DNA of 64,000 nt. Source: Palaemon carinicauda. Lineage: Eukaryota > Arthropoda > Malacostraca > Decapoda > Palaemonidae. Below are positions 24,352 through 33,239 of this stretch, one piece after another. The position numbers and the translations under genes were made by a program. Each line of letters opens with the position of its first letter. Position 1 is the stretch's first letter. The DNA is taken from positions 76,448,789-76,512,788 of the forward strand of contig NC_090729.1 of the NCBI RefSeq assembly GCF_036898095.1. Direction: 5' to 3'. Under the pieces are notes generated by a model that worked only from the letters and a program-made list of their open reading frames with translations, was not told the DNA's origin and ran no database searches.

Positions 24352-26386
24352 CTGCCACCTTCTTCAGACAGCAGTGGGAGCCAGGCTCAAGAACTACTGG
24401 CAGTCCTGGGAGAACAGGGGCGCAGACGTACAGTCTGTGAAGTTACTCAGGGAGGGGTACAAGATTCCATTCTTGCGCAAGCCCCCTCTAGCAACGACTC
24501 CCATCAACCTCTCTCCCAGGTACAGAGAGGAGGACAAGAGGCTAGCTTTACAGCAAGAGGTGTCTCTCTTACTACAAAAGGGAGCGGTAGTCATAGTCCG
24601 GGACCATCAATCCCCGGGCTTCTACAACCGCCTCTTCTTAGTGCCGAAGAAGACAGGAGGGTGGAGACCGGTGCTAGACGTCAGTTCTCTGAATGTCTTT
24701 GTCACAAAGCAGACGTTCACCATGGAGACGACAAAGTCGGTTCTAGCATCGGTCAGGAAGGAAGACTGGATGGTCTCGTTAGACCTAAAGGACGCTTACT
24801 TTCACGTCCCCATCCACCCAGATTCCCAACCTTTTCTAAGGTTCGTTTTCGGGAAGGTTGTATACCAGTTCCAAGCCCTGTGCTTTGGCCTAAGCACGGC
24901 ACCTCTAGTTTTTACCAAACTGATGAGGAATATTGCCAAATTCCTGCATTTAGCAAACATCAGCGCCTCCCTCTATATGGACGACTGGCTTTTAAGAGCT
25001 GCGTCAAGTCGTCGCTGTCTGGAGAATCTACAGTGGACTCTAGATCTGACCAAGGAATTGGGTCTCCTGGTCAATATAGAAAAGTCCCAACTCGTCCCAT
25101 CCCAAACTATAGTATACCTAGGAATGGAGATTCAGAGTCAAGCTTTTCGGGCTTTTCCGTCGGCCCCCAGAATCAGTCAAGCCCAAGAATGCATCCAGTC
25201 CATGCTGAAGAAGGACCGATGTTCAGTCAGACAGTGGATGAGTCTGATAGGGACGCTTTGATCACTGGACCAGTTCATCGCGTTAGGGAGACTCCACCTT
25301 CGCCCCCTTCAATTTCACTTAACTGCTCACTGGAGAAAGGACAAGACGCTAGAAGCGGTCTCGGTTCCTATTTCCGAGAAGATGAAGTCGTCACTGACTT
25401 GGTGGAAGAACAACATTCTCCTCAGGGAGGGTCTGCCACTGGCTGTTCAGACCCCCGACCACCTTCTCTTCTCGGACGCATCGGACACGGGCTGGGGTGC
25501 GACGTTGGACGGTCGGGAATGCTCGGGCACGTGGAATGCGGTTCAAAGCGAGTTGCACATCAACTGCAAGGAGCTACTGGCAGTTCATCTGGCCTTGAGA
25601 AGCTTCAAGTCCCTCCTTCTAGGCAAGGTGGTGGAGGTGAACTCCGACAACACCACAGCCCTGGCGTACATCTCCAAGCAAGGAGGGACTCATTCAATGA
25701 AGTTGTACGAGATCGCAAGGGACCTCCTCACCTGGTCAAGAGATCGAAACATATCCCTAGTAACGAGGTTCATTCAAGGCGACATGAATGTCATGGCAGA
25801 CCTCCTCAGCCGGAAGGGTCAAATCATCCCAACAGAGTGGACCCTTCACAAGAATGTATGCAACAAACTATGGGCATTGTGGGGCCAACCCACCATAGAT
25901 CTGTTCGCAACCTCGATGACCAAGAGGCTCCCAATTTATTGTTCACCGATTCCGGACCCAGCAGCAGTTCACATAGATGCCTTTCTTCTGGATTGGTCCC
26001 ATCTAGACCTTTATGCGTTCCCCCCGTTCAAGATTGTCAACAGAGTACTGCAGAAGTTCGCCTCTCACGAAGGGACAAGGTTGACGTTGGTTGCTCCCCT
26101 CTGGCCCGCGAGAGAATGGTTCACCGAGGTACTGCAATGGCTAGTAGACGTTCCCAGAACACTTCCTCTAAGAGTGGACCTTCTGCGTCAGCCGCATGTA
26201 AAGAAGGTACACCCAAGCCTCCACGCTCTTCGTCTGACTGCCTTCAGACTATCCAAAGACTCTCGAGAGCTAGAGGCTTTTCGAAGGAGGCAGCCAGAGC
26301 GATTGCTAGAGCTAGGAGGACATCCACTCTCAAAGTCTACCAGTCGAAGTGGGAAGTCTTCCGAAGTTGGTGCAAGTCCAAATTAG
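24161..26386 (+). pseudogene. DIRS-2 RT / RNase H / MT with one nonsense codon
   Basis: Open from an ATG at 24161 in the +1 frame relative to gag. RT: motif A SLDLKDAYFH (Asp208) and YMDD at 272-275. After residue 366 an in-frame TGA (25259-25261) interrupts; the same frame continues, with a further ATG at 25382. RNase H: FSDASDTGWGA, CKELLAV, NSDN and MADLLSR supply the four acidic residues. The DIRS methyltransferase-like domain has TIDLFATS and YAFPP. DIRS-3 has TCA (Ser) where DIRS-2 has TGA, so one substitution separates the stop from a sense codon. The RT-RNase H polyprotein is therefore truncated unless the stop is read through. Confidence 0.9.
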
Positions 26387-27309
26387 TATCCTCAACCAGT
26401 ACCTCTGTAACTCAGATAGCTGACTTCCTTTTATACCTAAGGAAGGAAAGATCCCTTTTAGCTCCCACGATCAAGGGTTACAGAAGCATGTTGGCAGCAG
26501 TCTTCCGTCACAGAGGCTTAGATCTTTCCAACAACAAAGATCTACAGGACCTCCTTAAGTCTTTTGAGACCTCAAAGGAGCGTCGGTTGGCCACACCAGG
26601 TTGGAACTTAGACGTGGTACTAAGATTCCTTATGTCAGCAAGGTTCGAACCACTTCAATCAGCCTCTTTTAAAGATCTCACTTTGAAAACTCTTTTCCTC
26701 GTCTGCTTAGCAACAGCTAAAAGAGTCAGTGAGATACACGCCTTCAGCAGGAACATTGGATTTACATCTGAAACGGCTACATGTTCCTTACAGCTTGGTT
26801 TTTTAGCCAAAAACGAACTTCCTTCTCGTCCTTGGCCCAAATCGTTCGATATTCCAAGCCTTGCTAATTTGGTTGGAAATGAACAAGAAAGAGTACGATG
26901 CCCGGTAAGAGCTCTTAAGTACTATTTGAAACGGACTAAGCCATTACGTGGACAATCAGAAGCTTTATGGTGCGCCATTAAGAAACCTTCTTTACCAATG
27001 TCGAAGAATGCAGTTTCTTATTATATCAGACTTTTAATTCGAGAAGCTCATTCCCATCTGAATGAGGAGGACCATGCTTTGCTGAAGGTAAGGACACATG
27101 AAGTTAGAGCTGTCGCAACTTCAGTGGCCTTCAAACAAAACAGATCTCTGCAGAGTGTAATGGATGCAACCTATTGGAGAAGCAAGTCAGTGTTCGCATC
27201 ATTAAACCTTAAAGATGTCCAGTCTCTTTACGAGAACTGCTACACCCTGGGACCATTCGTAGCAGCGAGTGCAGTAGTGGGTGAGGGCTCAGCCACTACA
27301 TTCCCATAA
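26116..27309 (+). CDS. DIRS-2 tyrosine recombinase, catalytic Tyr replaced
   Basis: 397 residues from an ATG at 26116, a position conserved in DIRS-3. The frame is open upstream, but only as a shadow of RT. An N-terminal DNA-binding segment (about 65-155) is followed by the catalytic domain: Arg203 in KRVSEIH, His328 and Arg331 in HEVR, Trp354 in YWR. At the nucleophile position, residue 364, the codon is AAC (Asn; 27205-27207) in context ASLNLKD. DIRS-3 has ASFYLKD, with Tyr. The protein is full length but is predicted to be unable to cleave DNA. It overlaps the RT frame by about 270 bp. Confidence 0.88.
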   Translation: MVHRGTAMASRRSQNTSSKSGPSASAACKEGTPKPPRSSSDCLQTIQRLSRARGFSKEAARAIARARRTSTLKVYQSKWEVFRSWCKSKLVSSTSTSVTQIADFLLYLRKERSLLAPTIKGYRSMLAAVFRHRGLDLSNNKDLQDLLKSFETSKERRLATPGWNLDVVLRFLMSARFEPLQSASFKDLTLKTLFLVCLATAKRVSEIHAFSRNIGFTSETATCSLQLGFLAKNELPSRPWPKSFDIPSLANLVGNEQERVRCPVRALKYYLKRTKPLRGQSEALWCAIKKPSLPMSKNAVSYYIRLLIREAHSHLNEEDHALLKVRTHEVRAVATSVAFKQNRSLQSVMDATYWRSKSVFASLNLKDVQSLYENCYTLGPFVAASAVVGEGSATTFP

Positions 27310-27712
27310 TCCCATAACCTTTTTTAATCTTTCTCTTGAAATGCTTTTTATTGTTGTTTTTTGGGTTGTCCGGAAGGCTAAGAAGCCTTTCGCATCCTGG
27401 TTGATTTGGCGGGTGGTCAAATTCTTTCTTGAGAAGCGCCTAGATTAGAGGTTTTGATGAGGTCCTTTAGTATGGGTTGCAGCCCTTCATACTTCAGCTC
27501 CTAGGAGTCGCTCAGCATCCTGTGAGGATCGCGAGGCTCAGTAAGGAAGACGTACTTAAAAAGGCAGAGTAATTGTTCAAGTCGACTTCCTTACCAGGTA
27601 CTTATTAATTTTATGTTTGTTATTTTGAATAACTGCTAAAATGAAATACGGAATACTTAGCTCTTAATGTTAACATATATGCTGGTCTCTACCCACCCCC
27701 CTGGGTGTGAAT
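27310..27712 (+). other. DIRS-2 3-prime non-coding region
   Basis: About 400 bp between YR stop and ICR. Closely matches the same region of DIRS-3 (37757-38144), including GATTTGGCGGGTGGTCAA. No domain seen. Confidence 0.7.
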
Positions 27713-27802
27713 CAGCTATATGATCATCGGGTAAGTTTAATATTGAAAAATGTTATTTTCATTAGTAAAATAAATTTTTGAATATACTTACCCGATGATC
27801 AT
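27713..27802 (+). repeat. DIRS-2 internal complementary region (ICR)
   Basis: 27713-27749 is the exact reverse complement of the left terminus (21514-21550). 27750-27802 is the reverse complement of the right terminus (27995-28047) with a few mismatches. The joined order is what a circular intermediate would template. Confidence 0.93.
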
Positions 27803-27846
27803 AAATTAAAGGACCCACCCTTCCTCCCCAATAGAGACCCAGTGGA

Positions 27847-28047
27847 CCGAGGAGAAAATTGGTTCTGTGTTGACATCGAGTACTTGAGTACCTACTCGAT
27901 AGATGGCGCTGTTGATGTACACCCCCACCTGTATAGCGATCGCTGGCGTATTCCGCCCGTAGGTTTTTCTGTCGGGCAGCAGAGCTGACAGCTATATGAT
28001 CATCGGGTAAGTATATTCAAAAATTCATTTTACTAATGAAAATAAAA
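27847..28047 (+). repeat. DIRS-2 right inverted terminal repeat
   Basis: Inverted counterpart of 21514-21692, plus an outer extension (GTATATTCAAAAATTCATTT and beyond) matched only by the ICR. Confidence 0.93.
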
Positions 28048-28117
28048 TTTTTTCTCAAATCTACTAAATCTATTGGAGATTGTTTCATTGTCATACCATG
28101 TGACCATTGTGTTGTCC
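28048..28117 (-). pseudogene. LINE RT fragment, right part (split by DIRS-2)
   Basis: CTCAAATCTACTAAATCTAT and GGAGATTGTTTCATTGTCAT continue the LINE fragment of 21160-21513, as seen in the uninterrupted copy at 41631-41665. Cut short by the TTAA element that starts at 28118. Confidence 0.75.
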
Positions 28118-28121
28118 TTAA

Positions 28122-29606
28122 CCCTGTATAGGTATCATTATTTGACCACACCTTGAGTAGGTATCGTGGGTCAACCTCGGGTAGAGAAATTCATAAAAAA
28201 ATTTGTTTACAAATCAATTCGCAACCTTTTAACACTTTTACCCCCAGGCTATTTGGAACTTTCCAACCCTTAACCCCCAGGGTTTTTTTTTTCAAGCGCA
28301 TTTTGCAGCATATATTTTTTAAATGGCTCTAACAGCCTTAATTTTTGTCATAGAGAGGTCAGGTTGGTCTCATTTTTTTTTAAAAAATACCTGAAGTTTC
28401 TCATAAAGTTATAAAAAATATGCAAATAGCAGTTTTTTGCAAGGACATACCAGTACATCCATGGGGGTAAAGGGATGAGTTTTTGAAACGTACCAGTACG
28501 TCCTTTGGGGGTAAAAGGGTTAATAGCAAGAACAAATTTCAAGGAATACAGTATTTTAATCTTCAAAAAAAAGTAAATAAAAGCCAAGTTCAAAATAAAT
28601 ATTAATTACAAATAAATTAAAGAAATTATTATACAAAAAAAAAATGACTACAAAATAATTCACCTAAAATCTAAATATGGAAATAAACTAAAACTATTCT
28701 TAGAACTTATTCAATAATAATTGAGCATCATTTGCCGAGATTCATGTTTCCTGAAATGAGAAAATATTTATTTATTTATTAATTTTTTTTTATTTAATTT
28801 TTTTTTTTTCTGCTAGAAAAATCTATCCTCTTTTCAACATTTTTTTGGGGGTAGGTAAATGACATAGTTAGTGGCTGGAATTTTTACTGGATATTGTATT
28901 ATTATTGTACAACAAAAATGTGTAAAAGAATCTGCACTTGGATATTTATTTAATGTTTTATAAAGGGGAATTTTTTTTTTTCCCTCATAGAGCTATGCCA
29001 GGTTGTGTCGGATAGGCTCGCCAAATGGCCGCCAACCACACCACCCTGGAAGGTCAGATCTGCTACCTGAAATGGAGAAAGAAATGTCAATATCAGCGAG
29101 TCATTTACTTATATAATTGTTCGAGGATTTGCAGAAAAATATTATGGTTGCTAGAATGAAGTTTATATATTATTTTGCAATTTAAACAAATAAAATAATC
29201 ATAATTAAGTTTTCGTAAAGATACAAACTTACAAATACAGGAGAAATTATAAGTCGTTTTATAAAAACATTCGGGGTAGAAGACATTCACAAATACTTTA
29301 CAATAATCCTTTTAGTTTTATACACACCTAAACACTACTGCACATTCAATAATTATATAAAAATTTTATATTACACAACTTGCCTTTATTAGGTATTGAT
29401 GGGTCGAGCTCAACCCGAGGGTATCTCAGAAATAGCACAAGGAAAAGGGCTGGGATGAAATGCGTCCTCTCCTGACTGCTGCACACAGTGAACTGAGGTC
29501 TCGCAGGTCAATATCGCTCACAACCAGTACAGATGAAAAATTATGGCAAAAAAACTTTTTTTTTTTTTTTACCTCTTCGTATACGACCCACCACACCTAT
29601 CCACGG
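28122..29606 (-). mobile_element. piggyBac-like non-autonomous element (about 1.5 kb)
   Basis: Left end: TTAA (28118-28121) then CCCTGTATAGGTATC. Right end: GACCCACCACACCTATCCAC next to TTTA (29607-29610, one change from TTAA). Ends and an inner block (GGCCGCCAACCACACCACCC near 29022, inverted relative to TGTGGTTGGCGGCCATTTTG near 53200) match the 2.8-kb element at 51127-53935, so both belong to one family. No transposase domain seen. It contains a nested TTAA MITE. Confidence 0.55.
28233..28519 (+). mobile_element. TTAA-flanked MITE, copy 1 (nested)
   Basis: Flanked by TTAA at 28229-28232 and 28520-28523. Inverted ends of the form CxCTTTTACCCCCA. Full-length match in reverse orientation to 43637-43939 (TTTTTGTCATAGAGAGGTCA, CATGGGGGTAAAGGGATG). 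TTAA target and CCC-type ends suggest the piggyBac superfamily. It lies inside the element at 28122-29606. Confidence 0.8.
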
Positions 29607-29919
29607 TTTAGAGAGAGCTCCGTATGAACCTTAGCATAGAACATGGTCTTTCTCCTTGCTTTCACTTCAAATAAGTGCATAAGCTAACTTCACGGGCTTG
29701 TATTCCTTCTCTCGTTATGAGCATTGCAGATTGGTCTTTGTAATCTTTGGTTTCTGCTTTGTAGCAAAACTCAAAATCCATCAATCATTAATTCCAGGTT
29801 GTCGTCATTTACAGTTTCTTCACTCGGGGAAGTAACTGATGATCTGGAGGAGTTAATTTGTGTCCTGTAAGCATGCTAAAGTACTACCTTGAGATAACTC
29901 AAACTGCCAGACCTAGGTA

Positions 29920-30300
29920 ACAGAATCTATTCTGAAGTACATGTAGAGCATACAAGGAGAGTCATCAAGAATACAATCCCCTTTTGGCTGCAGGAGACTA
30001 TCAATAAAGCATTACCTTCGAGATCCCTCGGCTCATCAGGCTAAACTAGGTGTGCGTTGTTGAGATTAAAGGAGTTGGTGCTACTGTAGCCTTCAAGAAA
30101 ATTCTCGTCGACTCAAGTTTTAGACGCGGGAGTATGGAAGCATCGGACCCCCTTTTGTGCGCATTATTTGCGGGATGCACTAAGGAGCCTTTGAATACAT
30201 ATTCGCTGGACCTGAAATTGTTGCTCAGCAAGTCATGTTCTGACTGTAGCTCCTCTGCAGGACAAAGTATTGTGCCCAAGATGACGGTTACCATGTAAGT
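29920..30300 (+). pseudogene. DIRS-type YR C-terminal remnant
   Basis: Broken reading frames give RVIKNTIPFWLQETINKA (about 29955-30010), then KGVGATVAFKK, then SMEASDPLLCALFAGCTKE and PLNTYSLDL, ending at a stop near 30297. Order and spacing match the end of a DIRS YR: pre-box helix, H-x-x-R region, GTW box, FYLRDV-like segment. The catalytic residues are lost (LCALFAG in place of the Tyr-containing segment). A dead fragment of yet another DIRS family. Confidence 0.6.
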
Positions 30301-30659
30301 CTAGGATGAGAGTGAGAGTCTGGAGCCTTTGCTCTCTCTTTTCCTCTCCTTTTGGGGCATAGCTGTTGTGATCCCATGGAACTGGATGGATGCTGGTACA
30401 GGCAAACAACATTTATAGCTAACGGTTTTTCTGTTAATGTTGAAATAGAAGTGTTCATTCATTCCACCATCCTCCTTTTGAGGGGGAGGATGTTACTTAA
30501 CAGATTTACTAGTCTGAGACAGGGAATTTTTAGTGCAATAGTATTGGTTTCCTGGTCTTTGAACCTACGGTACATTTGACCTTGGTTCGTGAGGTGTCTA
30601 GGATGCCAGGTTCCTTACATTATCAGGTCTGAGCATAGCTATTCAGTTTGGTAATAGGG

Positions 30660-31160
30660 ACTTCACCCACCCAAGTCATATTAAAGGACGAAGGTTGCTT
30701 GTACTCGTAGGGGGACAAGCCGCAAATTTTAAAACTAATACGTATTTTCCCTTTACCTACTCACACATCGAATAGTCTGCCCTATTTTTCTGTCTTCATA
30801 CACCTGACAAGACTGAGATTACCAAAAAATTCTTCTTCACGCAAGGGTTAACTGCTGCACTGTAATTATTCAGTGGCTACTTTCCTCGTAAGGCTAGAAG
30901 AGAAACTTTATATGGTGAGCAGCTCTTCTTCGAGAAGGAGACTCCAAAATCAAACCATTGTTCACTAGTCTTGGGTAGTGCCATGGCCTTCCACTGTCAG
31001 GGATTAGAATTGTCTAGCTTGAGGGAGCACTCGGGCACACTATTCTATGTTTATCTTCTTTCCTCACGAGGAAGATTTCCTTGTTGGAGCCCTTGTAAGG
31101 GTTATAGCATCGTACTTTTCCAACTAGTGTTATAGCTTAGCAAGTAATAATACTGTATTA
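30660..31160 (+). mobile_element. Non-autonomous LINE derivative
   Basis: Matches 20690-21150 at its left part and the short copies near 2.5 and 3.3 kb at its right part (GAATTGTCTAGCTTGAGGGA, CTTTTCCAACTAGTGTTATAGC, then AAGTAATAAT). Rearranged but recognisable. Confidence 0.6.
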
Positions 31161-31362
31161 ATAATACAAACCTGACTCCTTAAAGTTAACTTTCTGCCTT
31201 CACCTAAGTCCGACACAGTCGAATTGAAGGTTCTTTGTACCGGCAGAAGGGCCGGGGCTGTCCCTCCACCAGCTGCTAACTACCTGCTAATGCGCTTAAA
31301 TCAAATCTCATTTTAAAGAACTCAGGTTTGTATAGTTAGGAAAAATACAAATTAGTTTTAAA
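31161..31362. mobile_element. Terminal fragment of an unidentified DIRS-like element
   Basis: A short inverted repeat (AATACAAACCTGACTCC at 31161 against ACTCAGGTTTGTATAG near 31321) is followed by GTTAGGAAAAATACAAATTA. The same GTTAGG(A/G)AAAATACAAAT motif occurs just downstream of the YR remnants in copies A (57117) and B (63463), where an ICR is expected. This is probably a terminus or ICR fragment of that family. 31363-31892 is unassigned; the 106-residue open frame there shows no domain. Confidence 0.4.
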
Positions 31363-31892
31363 GAATGTGATACAGTATTAAAAGTCAAATATATGGGTCT
31401 TGAACATTCACACGATTGCCTTGAGAGTTCCCCTGTTATGCATTGAGTAAGATTTATTGCTAACATCACTTAAAATGCAACTAGTAATTTATTTTCTTTA
31501 TTGCAGATGAGCCAAGGTCTTCCCTTATGTATACTCGGGTGATGTCTGAAGTGACCTGTGGCCAACTTATGCAAAACATGTCAAGGTGAGTATTGGGAGA
31601 AGTGTATTGGATAAAATTCCAATCATGTCATGTTTGCAGACATCAATACATCATAAGATACAGAAATGCTACTGTATAATACATTTCCATCTTTTGCTTC
31701 CTCAGTCAACCTTTTATCAATCTTTCACATCCTTCCACCTGTCTGTCTTACCTGACCTGTCTATTCTGGGACTTGCTTCATCTCTGTTGTACATTGAAGT
31801 ATATACTTTGAGATACTTTGAGTCGTCAACCTTCCAGTCAAGATTTACCCTCGGAAACTTAGGCCTGCTTTTGTTCGCACCCAACTTTTCCA

Positions 31893-32063
31893 TTTTTCAA
31901 TATTAATCTTACCCGATAATCATGTAGCTGTCAACTCTGTTGCTGACAGAAATCTACGGTCGGGATACGCCAGCGATCGCTATACAGGTGGGGGTGTACA
32001 CAACAGCGCCATCTGTGGTCAGGTACTCCAGTACTTCTTGTCAACACCACCTCAAATTTTTCC
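31893..32063 (+). repeat. DIRS-3 left inverted terminal repeat
   Basis: Reverse complement of 38290-38440. Shares CAGCGATCGCTATACAGGTG and GTACACAACAGCGCCATCTG with DIRS-2 but has its own differences (GATAATCATGTAGCTG rather than GATGATCATATAGCTG). Confidence 0.92.
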
Positions 32064-33239
32064 TCTATCGTGCCTCCGGCTAGACCTACATGGATACGCT
32101 GTTGATTCTGGAGTTATTGTTCACGATTTGGTGATGTATTTGCTCTAGAGTTTAGCCTTCGCTATTCAGGAAGCTTTATCATTAGCTTAGCAAGTTTTTT
32201 GGAATTAATTTGATTTAATTTTGGTGACGAAGAGAGTATGAACTCTCTTTCACTTTTAAATGGCCGACCCTTCCCTTAGTCGGAAGTGTTGGTGGCGAAG
32301 AGAGTATAGACTCTCTTTCTTAATTTTGCTTAACAAAGTTATAGATTTATTTTATATCTCTCCGCCTTTTATAGGCCTCTTCGATTAACTTCCTTTTATT
32401 ATAAACTTATTAAAATTAATTTTTGTTTGTTTATATGCGACCTTTCCTAATAGTAGGCGGTCTTTTCTTGGAACCGAAGTTAATTAACATTGAGCCCGTC
32501 ATTTCGTTTTTACCTGTTAACATTTTATGCTATTTTAATGTTTTTGAAAGAATTTCTTTGATAGTCTCGTACTGTTTTCAAAGTTGAACTAACGTTTTGT
32601 TTTGTCTCTGCAGTTGTTGACATTCAGAACGTTCAACTTGCGCTCTATCGTTACGATAGAGAGAGAATTTTCACGGTTTCACGTTGCAGTAAGAGTAAAC
32701 CGATTCTAGCGTTTTGTTCATTCTTTCTTAGCTTAAATGGTTTTAATTCTAATAAAGGAACTTTTTATTTGGGAAATCTTTCAGTTTTTTTCCTTTAACA
32801 ATAATATGTTTTAACGATATATATAATTGGGCTCATCTCTCAGGTTCTAAGTCAAAAGAGAGAGAGAGAGAGATAGAGACGGAGGGAGAGAAAGGAGGGT
32901 AAACGTTTCGTTCAAGCGGGTAACGTTGTTATCGTTTTTGCTCTTCTCCCTAGTCTCTTTAGGGGAAGAAGGTAAACGTTTCTAGAGTTTTATTCTTGTT
33001 CCCAGGCTTTTTGCGGTGAGAGATTTTAAACGTAGTTTATTTGATCTAGTGTTTAGTCTCTTTTCCAGCCACTGAATTATTTATCTTTCATTATGTTTTT
33101 CTGTTACATTGTAATACTGTTTTCGCGATTACTAACTTTTAATGAAGGATAGAATTGCGTGTTTCAGGTACAAACCACTTAAAGTTTCGAGTTCAGTGAA
33201 ATAAGTGCAAACAGAAAATCAAAAGTGATAAAGTGATAA
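32064..33239 (+). other. DIRS-3 leader and lost gag start
   Basis: AT-rich sequence with two copies of a block containing GAAGAGAGTAT(G/A)(A/G)ACTCTCTTTC (about 32228 and 32297) and a small GA tract near 32862. The Cys-rich Gag N-terminus seen in DIRS-2 is not recognisable here. Confidence 0.5.

Larger units (their letters stand above)
21514..28047 (+). mobile_element. DIRS-2: DIRS1-like YR retrotransposon
   Basis: About 6.5 kb: inverted terminal repeats (21514-21692 and 27847-28047), gag (21895-24351), RT/RNase H/MT (24161-26386), YR (26116-27309), ICR (27713-27802). Frames alternate: gag and YR in one, RT in the +1 frame. It shares termini (GCGATCGCTATACAGGTGGG) and proteins with DIRS-3. 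It is inserted into a LINE fragment whose intact relative lies at 41.3-41.7 kb. Structurally complete but carrying an RT nonsense codon and a YR active-site substitution. Confidence 0.93.

Noticed and set aside
24661..26115. Upstream part of the 882-residue plus-strand frame ending at 27309
   Set aside because: Shadow of the DIRS-2 RT and RNase H coding sequence. Conservation with DIRS-3 in this frame begins at the ATG at 26116.
31586..31906. A 106-residue plus-strand open frame as a host gene
   Set aside because: Hydrophobic and Ser/Leu-rich, no domain, no upstream or downstream exon evidence, and it runs into the DIRS-3 terminus.
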